From positions 186,001 to 250,000 of the forward strand of contig CAWCDI010000001.1 of assembly GCA_963794415.1 (NCBI GenBank): 64,000 nucleotides of DNA, given 5' to 3'. Numbering within the stretch: the stretch's first letter is position 1; the number at the start of each line of letters is the position of its first letter. Below are positions 15,486 to 23,564 of the stretch, piece by piece. Origin of the DNA: CAVPTL01 sp963794415. Its GTDB lineage: Bacteria > Actinomycetota > Thermoleophilia > Gaiellales > JAICJC01. Made by a program: the position numbers and the translations under genes. The notes beneath the pieces are model-generated. The model made no database searches. It worked only from the letters and a program-made list of their open reading frames with translations, and was not told the DNA's origin.

Positions 15486-17386
15486 ACCGGATGCTGATAT
15501 GCGCGGTGGCTGCACTCGCGCTCCTCGCGGCCGTGACCGGGTTTGGAGGTGCGGCCACGGCCAGCGCTGCGTCAAGCCCGGTGACGGTCTCGCTCACCTT
15601 CGACGACAGCACGGCGTCGCAGGCGCTGGCGGCGCCGATCCTCGCCTCGCACGGCATGAACGCGACGTTCTACGCCATCTCGGGCCGGATCGGGACAAGC
15701 GGCTACCTCACCCAGTCCGACCTCCTGTCGCTGCAGGCGGCGGGCAACGAGATCGGCGACCACACCGTGACGCACATCAACCTCACCTCGGCGAGCACGG
15801 ACGAGGCGGCGCGGCAGGTGTGCGACGCGCGCGTGCAGCTCATGAGCTGGGGGCTCCACGTGTGGGACTTCGCCTACCCGCAGGGCGGCACGAGCCCGGC
15901 GCTCGAGCAGATCGTCAAGGGCTGCAACCTCAACTCGGCACGGCTCTCGAGCGGCCTGGTCTCGCCGGGCACGTGCAACGGCTGCCCGTATGCGGGGGGC
16001 ATCCCGCCGGCCGATGCGGATGCGATCCGCGCGGCCGACTCGGTGCAGGCGTCGTGGAGCCTCGCGCAGATCGAGGGCCTCGTCACGCAGGCCCAGTCCC
16101 ACGGCGGCGGCTGGGTGCCGATCACCTTCCACAAGCTGTGCGCCGGGTGCGATACCGAGTCGATCCCGCCGGCCGAGCTCAGCTCGTTCCTGGACTGGCT
16201 GCAGGGCCAGCGGGGCGTGCAGGTGAAGACGGTGCACCAGGTGATCGGCGGAGCGGAGCTTCCGCCCGTGTCCGGCCCCGTTGCGACGCCGCCGCCCGAC
16301 GGGCTGCTGCAGAACGGCTCGCTCGAGACCGACGCCAACGCAAACGGCGTGCCCGACTGCTGGACGATCGGCGGCTCCGGCACCAACACGTTCACGGCCG
16401 GCCAGTCGAGCTACGCCCACTCGGGCACGGAGGCCGAGACGGTCTCGATCACGAGCTTCACGTCGGGTGACCGGCGCCTGGTGACCACGCAGGATCTGGG
16501 CCAGTGCGCCCCTGCGGCGATCGTCGGCGACCGCTACACGGCGTCGGCCTACCTCACGGGCAGCGGCACGATGAAGTGGGTTGCCTACTACCGAAACGCG
16601 CAGGACACCTGGGTCTACTGGACGCAGAGCGCGAACATCACCCCGGGGGCGTCCTACGCCCAGACCACGTGGCAGACGCCGGCGCTGCCGGCCGGTGCCA
16701 CGGCGATCTCGGTGGGCATCTCGCTGCGCTCGGTGGGCACGTTCACGGCCGATGACTTCGCCCTGGCCGACTCGACGCCGTCGGATCGCACGGCGCCTGC
16801 CGTCTCGATCACCTCGCCTGCGTCGGGCTCGATCGTCGCAAACACGGTTGCGATCCTGGCGAACGCGACCGACAACGTGGGGGTTGCGTCGGTGCGGTTC
16901 TACCTGGACGGCGTGTCGCTCGGGTCGAAGACGTCGCAGACGTCCACGGGCGGCGTGCTGTCGTACAAGTGGAGCTGGGACACGACCGGGGTGGCCAACG
17001 GCACGCACACGCTGACGGCCGTCGCGACCGACACCTCGGGCAACCAGGCCACGTCGGCGCCGGTGACGGTGCAGATCGGCGGCGGCGATACGGTGAAGCC
17101 GCAGGTTGCCATCACCTCGCCGGCGAGCGGGGCGACCGTGCAGGGCACGGTGGGCATCCTCGCGTCGGCGACCGACAACGTCGGGGTGGTGTCGGTGCGG
17201 TTCTACCTGGACGGCGTGTCGCTCGGGTCGAAGACGTCGCAGACGTCCACCGGCGGCGTGCTCTCCTACAAGTGGAACTGGGCGACGGCCGGAGTCGCTG
17301 CCGGGAGCCACACGCTCACGGCCGTGGCGACCGACGCTGCCGGCAACCAGGCCACGTCGGCGCCGGTGACGGTGACCGTTGGGTGA
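15482..17386 (+). CDS. Secreted NodB-family deacetylase with C-terminal Ig-like repeats
   Basis: A 634-residue secreted protein starting at ATG 15482 (ATGA overlap with the previous gene). A signal peptide (residues 1-30) is followed by a NodB domain with SLTFDDST and GDHTVTHINL (metal triad D-H-H). A carbohydrate-binding-like beta domain comes next (about 280-435), then two tandem bacterial Ig-like domains (about 438-634) starting VSITSPASGS and VAITSPASGA. The two Ig units have a 303-base period and are nearly identical over 93 bases. The last 8 bases overlap the next gene. It may be a second, cell-wall-exposed deacetylase or a processing enzyme for the same polymer. Confidence 0.82.
   Translation: MNRMLICAVAALALLAAVTGFGGAATASAASSPVTVSLTFDDSTASQALAAPILASHGMNATFYAISGRIGTSGYLTQSDLLSLQAAGNEIGDHTVTHINLTSASTDEAARQVCDARVQLMSWGLHVWDFAYPQGGTSPALEQIVKGCNLNSARLSSGLVSPGTCNGCPYAGGIPPADADAIRAADSVQASWSLAQIEGLVTQAQSHGGGWVPITFHKLCAGCDTESIPPAELSSFLDWLQGQRGVQVKTVHQVIGGAELPPVSGPVATPPPDGLLQNGSLETDANANGVPDCWTIGGSGTNTFTAGQSSYAHSGTEAETVSITSFTSGDRRLVTTQDLGQCAPAAIVGDRYTASAYLTGSGTMKWVAYYRNAQDTWVYWTQSANITPGASYAQTTWQTPALPAGATAISVGISLRSVGTFTADDFALADSTPSDRTAPAVSITSPASGSIVANTVAILANATDNVGVASVRFYLDGVSLGSKTSQTSTGGVLSYKWSWDTTGVANGTHTLTAVATDTSGNQATSAPVTVQIGGGDTVKPQVAITSPASGATVQGTVGILASATDNVGVVSVRFYLDGVSLGSKTSQTSTGGVLSYKWNWATAGVAAGSHTLTAVATDAAGNQATSAPVTVTVG
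16888..17283 (+). repeat. Near-identical 93-bp direct repeats inside the Ig-like domains
   Basis: The stretches 16888-16980 and 17191-17283 are almost the same at DNA level, including synonymous positions, with a period of 303 bases (101 codons). Both encode SVRFYLDGVSLGSKTSQTST and the following strand. Such nucleotide identity points to recent duplication or gene conversion, and is also a place where short-read assemblies collapse. Confidence 0.85.
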
Positions 17387-18218
17387 GGTCATCCAGCTGC
17401 GCCGCCCCGCCGCGGCCGCGAGGCCCATCCCGCACGTCGGGGCGGCCACCGGCTGGGCCCGGGCCCTCTGGCTCGCCGCCGTGGGGCTCGTGCTGGTGCT
17501 CGCGACCACGCGCGACGGGGTGACGCAGCCGCTCTTCTCGGCCCGCTTCGGCGGGCCGGGAAGGCTCCTCTCCAACGAGTTCGCCACCTACCACCCGGAC
17601 GCTCGCGGGGCAGTGACCTCCGACCAGTGGATCGTCACGTCGGGGTCGCTCTTCGTCCACGACGGCGAGGCCACCAACGGGCCGCTCGACCGATCCTCGC
17701 CCAACGCCGGCTCCACCAACGGCACCGACTCGGCCGTGTTTCGCGCCTACACGCGGCAGAAGTTCCGCGGCGACTACCGCGTCACGTTCGACCTGCGGGT
17801 GAGCGCGCCGCAGGCCGTCTCGGGCGTCCCGGCCAACTCGTGGGACGGCGTGCACCTCATCACCAACGCCCAGAGCCCGGCGGCCGCCTACTACGTGAGC
17901 CTCTACCGCCGCGACGGCCACGTGGTGGTCAAGAAGAAGACGGCCGGCGGCGCGGTGGCGGGCGGCACCTACCGCTCGCTCTCGCACTACGCGCCCACGG
18001 CGGTCACGGTGGGGACGTGGGCGCCCATCCGGCTGGACGTGCGGCGCTCGCAGGGCGGTGCGATCACGCTCGACCTCTACGAGGACGGCCACCTCGTGAC
18101 CTCGGCCACCGACGATCGGCAGGTGTCGGGCTCGGCCCCGTTCGAGGGCGGCAGGCTGGGGCTGCGCGCCGATAACACAACGTTCACCGTGCGGGAGTTC
18201 AGGGTAAGCCCGCTCTAG
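17379..18218 (+). CDS. Membrane-anchored jelly-roll-like (LamG/DUF1080-like) protein
   Basis: A 279-residue protein with one N-terminal hydrophobic helix (about residues 26-43) and a beta-rich exported domain. Motifs LLSNEFATYHPDA, WIVTSGSLF, NSWDGVHLI and YYVSLYRRDGHVVVKKK recur in the convergent gene at 18319-19377, so the two are paralogues. The pattern (WxxxxGxxxL, DGxxxxKK, beta strands ending in FTVREFRVSP) suggests a concanavalin-like lectin or glycan-binding fold; no catalytic residues can be assigned. It overlaps the deacetylase gene by 8 bases and ends the operon, with terminator-like hairpins following. Confidence 0.7.
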   Translation: MGEVIQLRRPAAAARPIPHVGAATGWARALWLAAVGLVLVLATTRDGVTQPLFSARFGGPGRLLSNEFATYHPDARGAVTSDQWIVTSGSLFVHDGEATNGPLDRSSPNAGSTNGTDSAVFRAYTRQKFRGDYRVTFDLRVSAPQAVSGVPANSWDGVHLITNAQSPAAAYYVSLYRRDGHVVVKKKTAGGAVAGGTYRSLSHYAPTAVTVGTWAPIRLDVRRSQGGAITLDLYEDGHLVTSATDDRQVSGSAPFEGGRLGLRADNTTFTVREFRVSPL

Positions 18219-18220
18219 AT

Positions 18221-18270
18221 GTGCCCGGTCGTCTCGGCCTTGGGGGAGGCCGAGCGGCGCGACCGGGACC
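18221..18270. terminator. Branched stem-loop after the polysaccharide operon
   Basis: CCCGGTCG (18224-18231) pairs with CGACCGGG (18260-18267), and inside it TCGGCCT (18234-18240) pairs with AGGCCGA (18247-18253) around a TGGGGG loop. The hairpin begins 5 bases after the stop codon. There is no U-tract, as is common for GC-rich actinobacterial terminators. Confidence 0.5.
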
Positions 18271-18271
18271 C

Positions 18272-18312
18272 GGCCGTGAATAAAAGGTGCCTGGCACCTT
18301 TTATTCACGGCC
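18272..18312. repeat. Perfect 41-bp palindrome, probable bidirectional terminator
   Basis: Two 20-base arms (18272-18291 and 18293-18312) are exact inverse complements around a single T. The core reads GGTGCC-T-GGCACC and is flanked by AAAA/TTTT tracts, so either direction of transcription ends in a GC stem followed by U residues. It sits between two convergent paralogous genes. The GTGCC-N-GGCAC core recurs in the 78-bp tandem repeats at 26077 onward. Confidence 0.75.
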
Positions 18313-18318
18313 AGTCCA

Positions 18319-19377
18319 TCAGTTCGGCGTGACGGTGAAGTTGTCGAACTGGAAGTTGTCGTTGTCGCCGCGGATGCCGACACCGCCCGGCGCGGTGATC
18401 GGGGCGCAGCCCATGCCGCTGTCGGTGGCGGTGAGGAGCTGCGTGCCGTCGCGCCACATCGTGATGACGACGTCGCCGCCCGCCGTGTTCTGCACGCTCA
18501 CCTTCAGGTGCTGCCACGTGCCGAACGGGATCGGATAGCCGGCCAGCTCGCCCTGGCCCAGCTCGTAGTAGGTGCCGCCGTTGTCGGGATCGGGGCCGCC
18601 GACGCACTTCTTCTTGATCACGATGTGGCCGTCGCGGCGGTTGAACGACGCGTAGTAGAGGTTGTACTCCGACTGGTAGCGAAGCCACACGTGGACGCCG
18701 TCCCAGTTCACGGCGGGCGTCCGGCTGGACGTCGTGAGCCCGTTGTTCAGCAGGTCGAGCGACACCGTGACGTTGCCGAAGGCCTGGCTCACGCTGTTCA
18801 TGCGAAAGACGTCGGATGCCGTGCACGGGGTGGACTGGGGCGACGCGCTCGCGCAGCCGTCGGGGATCCCCGTCCAGCCGGTGCCGTCCTTCTCGAAGAG
18901 CGAGCCCGACGTCATCTCCCACCGCGGCGAGATCTTCGCGTCGGAGTGCGTCGGGTTCCAGTGCGCGTACTCGTTGGTGATGAGCCCGTCGGGCGCCGTG
19001 AACGTGTCCGAGAAGATCGCGCTCGCCGCCGGGGCGGTGCTGGTGACGACTGCGCTTGCCGGCGACGTGACCGAGCGGGTGCCGCGCGAGTTGTGCGCTC
19101 GCACCTTCACCCGCAGGCGGTCGCCGGCGGCCTCCGCGGGCACCGTGATGGTGCGCGTCGTGGCGCCCGCGAGCGGCGAGCAGCCGGTGCCGTCGCTCGA
19201 GCACGTGAGCCACTGGTAGGCGTATCCGGTGGGCTTGTTGGCCCACGTGCCGCGGCTGGTGGTGAGCGTCGCGCCGGCCACCGGCTGGCCCGCAATGTGG
19301 GGCAGGACGGTGGGTGCCGGCCGCGCCGGCGGTGCCGCCATCGCGGCCACCAGCATGAGTGACAGTGGAAGGAGCAT
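18319..19377 (-). CDS. Secreted protein with Ig-like N-domain and jelly-roll-like C-domain
   Basis: From ATG 19377 the protein has 352 residues: a signal peptide (MLLPLSLMLVAAMAAPPARP), an Ig-like region (GAYLT-type repeat with GTWANKPTGYAYQWLTCS) and a C-terminal domain paralogous to the plus-strand neighbour. The shared motifs are LITNEYAHWNPTH, WEMTSGSLF, NWDGVHVWLR and YYASFNRRDGHIVIKKK. Extra cysteines suggest disulfides. The frame is open upstream to 19473, but the signal peptide defines the likely start. Its function is probably extracellular glycan binding; it is uncharacterised. Confidence 0.68.
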   Translation of the reverse strand: MLLPLSLMLVAAMAAPPARPAPTVLPHIAGQPVAGATLTTSRGTWANKPTGYAYQWLTCSSDGTGCSPLAGATTRTITVPAEAAGDRLRVKVRAHNSRGTRSVTSPASAVVTSTAPAASAIFSDTFTAPDGLITNEYAHWNPTHSDAKISPRWEMTSGSLFEKDGTGWTGIPDGCASASPQSTPCTASDVFRMNSVSQAFGNVTVSLDLLNNGLTTSSRTPAVNWDGVHVWLRYQSEYNLYYASFNRRDGHIVIKKKCVGGPDPDNGGTYYELGQGELAGYPIPFGTWQHLKVSVQNTAGGDVVITMWRDGTQLLTATDSGMGCAPITAPGGVGIRGDNDNFQFDNFTVTPN

Positions 19378-19519
19378 GACCCGGAGTTCAAGATCGACTC
19401 CCGGGCGCCGAGCGGGGATACCCGAAGTGGCGATCTTCGGGTCACCCGGGCGGGGGACTGGCACACGTGTCAAAAGTTTTCGTGTTTTTGATGGTGCGCG
19501 AACGCGGTACTGCCTCTGT

Positions 19520-19909
19520 ATGAGTGATCAGACCACTATCCGCATCCGGAGCTTCGCGGCCCCGGCAACCGTTCCGGCGATGCGCCACGAGGTGACCGCC
19601 TCGCTGGCTCGGGCCGACGACACCTCGGAGTTCCGGTCGGCGCTCGCCCTCTGCGTGACCGAGCTGGTGGCAAACGCCGTGGTGCACGCCTACGGGGCGG
19701 GCCGCGACGGCGACGTCGAGGTCGAGGGCTCGCGCGGCAACGGCCACGTCACGCTCTGCGTGCGCGACTGGGGCGAGGGCTTCAGCTGCGCAGAGGACGA
19801 CGATCGGCTGGGAGCCGGGCTCGGAGTGGTGCGGGCGCTGGCGTCCGACATGTCGCTCGACTGCTCGGCCGGCGTGACGCAGGTGACGGCCCGCCTGGAG
19901 CTTGCGTGA
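19520..19909 (+). CDS. RsbW-like anti-sigma factor/serine kinase (HATPase_c)
   Basis: A 129-residue GHKL ATPase domain from ATG 19520. ALCVTELVANAVVHAYG is the N-box, VRDWGEGF the G1 box and GAGLGVVRALAS the G2 box. Stand-alone proteins of this type phosphorylate STAS anti-anti-sigma factors and sequester sigma factors. No partner gene is adjacent; the SpoIIE-type phosphatase tail at the window edge belongs to the same class of pathway but lies 19 kb away. The stop codon is embedded in a strong hairpin. Confidence 0.8.
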   Translation: MSDQTTIRIRSFAAPATVPAMRHEVTASLARADDTSEFRSALALCVTELVANAVVHAYGAGRDGDVEVEGSRGNGHVTLCVRDWGEGFSCAEDDDRLGAGLGVVRALASDMSLDCSAGVTQVTARLELA

Positions 19910-19941
19910 TCCAGCGGCGCCGTGGCACCGCTGGATCACGC
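19904..19941. terminator. Hairpin spanning the stop codon of the RsbW-like gene
   Basis: GCGTGATCCAGCGG (19904-19917) and CCGCTGGATCACGC (19928-19941) are perfect 14-base arms with a 10-base loop. The left arm contains the TGA stop (19907-19909). The element lies between convergent genes and can serve both. Confidence 0.7.
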
Positions 19942-19955
19942 GCTCCGGGTGGGTG

Positions 19956-20843
19956 CTAGCTCAGGCCCGAGAAGAGCGACAGGGACTTCGGGTTGAGCTG
20001 CAGCTTGGTGACGCCTGCAGGGGTGCTGACGGTCACCGGCTGGTTCCAGCTGTCGAACGTGGCGTCGATCTTCACATCAACGCCGGTCACGCCCTGAGCC
20101 TGCTTCTGGAGCGAGCTCGGCACGGTCACGCTGACCTCGGTCGAGACGGCGCTCGGGAGGTGCGTGGTCGAGTTGACCGAGATCGAGCCGTGGGCGATCT
20201 TGAGCGCGCCCTTCAGCTGGTTGAGCTCCGCGAAGTGCTGCGAAGCGCCCTTGCTCGTTGCCATCTTCTCGATGGCCGCGACCAGCCTGGCAGGATCGAC
20301 GTCGGCGGCATACGTGGTGGTGTTGCCGCTGTCGGTCTGGGTGACGTTGGTGAGCACGGCGAGCGGGTTCAGCCCGTCGGTGCTCTTGACCGCCGGGAGG
20401 CCGTCCTGGTGCCTGGCGAGCGCAGCGGCCGGGACGGTGTAGCTCTTCCAGCCCTGGCCGAGCAGGAGCGGCAGCTTGATGTAGACCACACGGCCGCCGG
20501 TGGAGCGAATCTCGCCGGTGACGGGGATCATGCTGTCCTCGAGCTGGAACGTCGCATCGACGACGCCGGTCTTGCCGTGCTTCGCGGCGTGGCCGTCGAT
20601 CTGCAGCGTCACGGGGTTGCCGACGAGCGCGGCGGCCGGGCTGGACGATCCGGAGGCGTTGCCGCTCACGTCGAGGGTGACCTTGACGTGGAAGCCGACC
20701 GAGTGCACGTTCTTGAGCGCCTTGGCGGATGCGCGCAGCTGCGCGGGATTGGCCGGTTTGCTGCTGGCATCAGCACTGGCGCAGCCGGCGGCGACGAGCG
20801 CCACCAGCACGAGCGTTGAGATCAGTGCTGTTACATGTTTCAT
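19956..20843 (-). CDS. LppX/LprG-like lipoprotein
   Basis: A 295-residue lipoprotein from ATG 20843 with signal peptide MKHVTALISTLVLVALVAAG and lipobox LVAAGC. The mature part has ASAKALKNVHSVGFHVKVTLDVSG, VVDATFQLE, YIKLPLLLGQGWKSY and a repeating DxxTxxPxxV beta pattern, as in the LolA-fold LppX/LprG/LprF family that carries lipids across the actinobacterial envelope. A 23-base motif shared with the downstream ABC operon lies 57-79 bases upstream, suggesting co-regulation. Confidence 0.7.
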   Translation of the reverse strand: MKHVTALISTLVLVALVAAGCASADASSKPANPAQLRASAKALKNVHSVGFHVKVTLDVSGNASGSSSPAAALVGNPVTLQIDGHAAKHGKTGVVDATFQLEDSMIPVTGEIRSTGGRVVYIKLPLLLGQGWKSYTVPAAALARHQDGLPAVKSTDGLNPLAVLTNVTQTDSGNTTTYAADVDPARLVAAIEKMATSKGASQHFAELNQLKGALKIAHGSISVNSTTHLPSAVSTEVSVTVPSSLQKQAQGVTGVDVKIDATFDSWNQPVTVSTPAGVTKLQLNPKSLSLFSGLS

Positions 20844-20899
20844 GCCCGTAGGGTAGCCCCGCCGGGCACCCACTTCGGTGTGATCTTGGAGACTGATGT

Positions 20900-20922
20900 G
20901 TCAGCCAAAAGTCGTACGCGGG
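20900..20922 (-). promoter_or_regulatory. Candidate response-regulator box upstream of the lipoprotein gene
   Basis: On the plus strand the element reads GTCAGCC, a variable base (A), AAAGTCGTA, a variable base (C), GCGGG. The same 23 bases with only two changes occur at 24559-24581 upstream of the ABC transporter/two-component operon. Both copies lie 57-91 bases upstream of a minus-strand start codon, which suggests a shared operator, perhaps for the adjacent NarL-type regulator. Confidence 0.55.
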
Positions 20923-20924
20923 GC

Positions 20925-21599
20925 TCAGCGCGGTGCGGGGCGCACGAGGCCGATGTCGTAGGCGAACACCACGAGCTGCACCCGGTCGCGCATGCGGAGC
21001 TTGGCGAGGATGCGGCCGACGTGGGTCTTCACGGTGGCCTCGGTGAGGTAGAGCGCTGCGGCGATCTCGGCGTTCGAGAGGCCGTGGGCGACCTCCAGCA
21101 GCACCTCGCGCTCGCGCGGCGTGAGCGGCTCCAGGTACGGCGCGGGATCAGGCTCGGCGGCGCCGTCCTCGGTGAGCCGGTGGGCGTAGGTGTCCAGCAG
21201 CCGCCGGGTCACGCTGGGCGCCACCACGGCGTCGCCGCTGGCAACTGCGCGCACGCCCGAGAGCAGGTCGTTGGGCAGCGCGTCCTTCAGCAGGAACCCG
21301 CTGGCGCCGGCCCGGAGCGCCGCGTGGGCGTACTCGTCCAGGTCGAAGGTGGTGAGGATGAGCACGCGCGACGGCAGGCCCTGGTCGATGATCCGCTGCG
21401 TGGCCTCGATGCCGTCCATGCCGGGCATGCGCACGTCCATCAGCACCACGTCGGGCTCAAGCTGCGCGGTGAGCTCTACCGCCTCGCGCCCGTCGGCGGC
21501 CTCGCCCACCACCGTGAGGTCGTCCTGCGACTCGATCACCATCCGAAACCCCATGCGAAGCAGCGGCTGGTCGTCGGCGAGCAGCACCGTCGCGCTCAT
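20925..21599 (-). CDS. NarL/LuxR-family response regulator
   Basis: A 224-residue regulator. The receiver domain has the acidic pair in LLADDQPLLR, the phospho-acceptor in VVLMDVRMPGMDG, the Thr in ILTTFDLDEY and the Lys in GFLLKDA. The C-terminal LuxR helix-turn-helix reads LTPREREVLLEVAHGLSNAE and ATVKTHVGRILAKL. ATG 21599 overlaps the kinase stop as ATGA. It is the last gene of an operon with an ABC exporter and is the probable controller of that operon. Confidence 0.92.
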   Translation of the reverse strand: MSATVLLADDQPLLRMGFRMVIESQDDLTVVGEAADGREAVELTAQLEPDVVLMDVRMPGMDGIEATQRIIDQGLPSRVLILTTFDLDEYAHAALRAGASGFLLKDALPNDLLSGVRAVASGDAVVAPSVTRRLLDTYAHRLTEDGAAEPDPAPYLEPLTPREREVLLEVAHGLSNAEIAAALYLTEATVKTHVGRILAKLRMRDRVQLVVFAYDIGLVRPAPR

Positions 21600-22760
21600 G
21601 ACGCCTCCACCAGGAGGTGGGCCTGCACGCGCCAGCCGCCGGCCGGCCCGGGCCCGGCATCGACTGTTCCGCCGAACACCGCGGCGCGCTGGCGCATGCC
21701 CGCGAGGCCCCGGCCGCCGGCCGAGAGGAGGTCGGCGCCCGTTCCGGGGCCGGTGTCGGACACGTCCACCTCGACGCTGCCGTTCACGCACGTGACGTGG
21801 ACGTTTGCGGTCACGTCGGGGCCGGCGTGCTTCAGCGTGTTGGTGAGCGCCTCCTGCACGATGCGGTAGGTCGCGAGCTGCACGCCCGCGGGCAGGCGGG
21901 CCGGGTCGCCCGTCCACCTCGAGCTGGACGGGGACGCCCGTGGTGCGCACCTGATCCACCAGCTGTGAGATCTCGGGGATGCCCGGCTGCGGCGCGCGCG
22001 AGCCCGGCGCCTCGTCGGCGAGCACGCCCAGCAGGCCGCGCATCTCCGCGAGCGCCTCGCGGCCCGTGCGCGAGACCTTCTGCATCGCCTCGGTCGCCTT
22101 CTCGGGCGACTCGCGCGCGGCGAACACGGCCCCGTCGGCCAGCGCGATCACGACGGTGAGGTTGTGGGCCACGATGTCGTGCATCTCGCGCGCGATGCGG
22201 GCGCGCTCGGCGGAGGCGGCCAGGCGGCCCTGCTGGTCGCGCTCGAGCTCGAGCCGCGCGGCCCGCTCCTGGAGCGATGCCAGCAGCACGCGGCGGTTCT
22301 GCACGCTGATCCCCAGGAGCGCGGATGCGACCACCGTCGCCGAGAGGCCGATGAACGACGGCACGATCTCGTGCTGCGCCCAGCGCCCGGTGGCGAGGCA
22401 GACGCCCACCATGCACACCACGAAGGCCGCTCCGGCGTCGCGCCGGGGCAGCATCGCCGCCACCGTGTAGAGCGCCACCAGCACCGCGACGTCGGCGCCC
22501 AGCTGCAGGCCGGCGAGCCACTGGGCCATCGCGACGCACGCGATCACGGCGAACACGGCGCGCGGGTAGCGGCGCCGCCACACCAGCGGCAGCGTGAGCC
22601 CGATCGTGAGCAGGATGGCGACGGTGCGGTCGTCGCGGTGCACGATGCTGGGCAGGCCGATGACGAGCACGCCCAGGGCCACCGCGGCGTCGCCGAACGC
22701 CGGGTGGCCCTGGCCGAACAGCCTGAACCGCTCGACACCGGTCTTGATCATCGCAGTCAT
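21596..22760 (-). CDS. DesK/NarX-type sensor histidine kinase (apparent frameshift near 21910)
   Basis: The N-terminal half has about five transmembrane helices and then the HisKA_3 motif REMHDIVAHNL with the phosphorylated His. After VQLEVDG the frame changes near 21910; the second frame continues as VQLATYRIVQEALTNTLKHA (N-box), SDTGPGTG and GRGLAGMRQRA (G2). Together they give a complete kinase of about 388 residues. Reading without the shift fuses the kinase to the regulator, which is an artefact. The stop overlaps the regulator start. Ligand and stimulus are unknown. Confidence 0.82.
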
Positions 22761-22775
22761 GGTACGGCCGGCGTT

Positions 22776-23564
22776 CTAGGCGTCGCGGCGCACCAGGAGC
22801 ACCGCGGCGGCGGCCAGCGCGAGGGCGGTGTAGAGGCAGAAGAGCCCGAAGCCCGTCCACGGTGCGAGGGCTGTGGGGTCAGGGTGGATCGCCATGATGG
22901 CCTCGCCTGCGCTCGACGGCAGGTAGGGGCTGATCGAGTCGCCCCAGCTGTTGGGCAGGATGTCGGCGATCCCCGGCAGCACGAAGAGCACGCCCGCGAG
23001 GGTCGCGATGCCGCCCGCCGTGCTTCGGATGAGCGCGCCCAGCGCGAGCCCCATGAGCCCCACGACCGTGAGGAAGAGGGCCGAGCCCACCACGGCGCGG
23101 GCCACGTGCGGCGAGCCGAACGTCGTCTGGACGTGGTGCTGCTGCAGGATCGCCTGCGAGCCGAAGAACGAGATGAGCGCGGCGGGCAGCATCAGCCCGA
23201 GCGTCACCCCGCCGAAGGTCAGGAGCTTTCCCCAGAGCACCGGCAGGCGGCGCGGCACGGCGGCGAAGCTCGAGCGGATCATCCCGGTCGAGTACTCGCC
23301 GCTGATCACCAGCACGCCGAGCACGCCGATGGCGAGCTGGGCGAAGTGGAACCCGCCGGTGCTCACGTCCACCGGGTTCAGGGTGAGGCGGTCGTTGGGG
23401 CTCAAGTGCGTCCAGTGCGCCATCTGCACCGCGGCGATGACCATGCCGAGGCCCGTCATCGCGATGACGGCTACCAGCAGCGACCAGCGGGTGGAGCGAA
23501 GCGACCAGAGCTTCGTCCACTCCGAGTGCGTCACCCGCATCTGCGTCACGCCCATGCTGCTCAT
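22776..23564 (-). CDS. ABC-2 type transporter permease
   Basis: A 262-residue membrane protein with six hydrophobic helices and the N-terminal RVTHSEWTKLWSLRSTRWSL typical of actinobacterial ABC-2 permeases. It also has GEYSTGMIRSSFAAVPRR, the conserved cytoplasmic loop of the NatB/DrrB-like group. ATG 23564 overlaps the ATPase stop. With the ATPase it forms an exporter, probably for a peptide antibiotic, lipid or drug. Confidence 0.88.
   Translation of the reverse strand: MSSMGVTQMRVTHSEWTKLWSLRSTRWSLLVAVIAMTGLGMVIAAVQMAHWTHLSPNDRLTLNPVDVSTGGFHFAQLAIGVLGVLVISGEYSTGMIRSSFAAVPRRLPVLWGKLLTFGGVTLGLMLPAALISFFGSQAILQQHHVQTTFGSPHVARAVVGSALFLTVVGLMGLALGALIRSTAGGIATLAGVLFVLPGIADILPNSWGDSISPYLPSSAGEAIMAIHPDPTALAPWTGFGLFCLYTALALAAAAVLLVRRDA

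Noticed and set aside
16969..17523. Small genes inside the Ig-like repeat region in other frames
   Set aside because: They follow the repeat period of the real gene and have Arg-rich shadow composition.
15572..17587. 671-residue minus-strand frame opposite the deacetylase
   Set aside because: Shadow of the conserved NodB gene; composition is Arg-rich and without domains.
20925..22760. Single 611-residue kinase-regulator fusion
   Set aside because: The ATPase domain is in another frame, and the junction region is low-complexity. Two genes with an ATGA overlap fit better.
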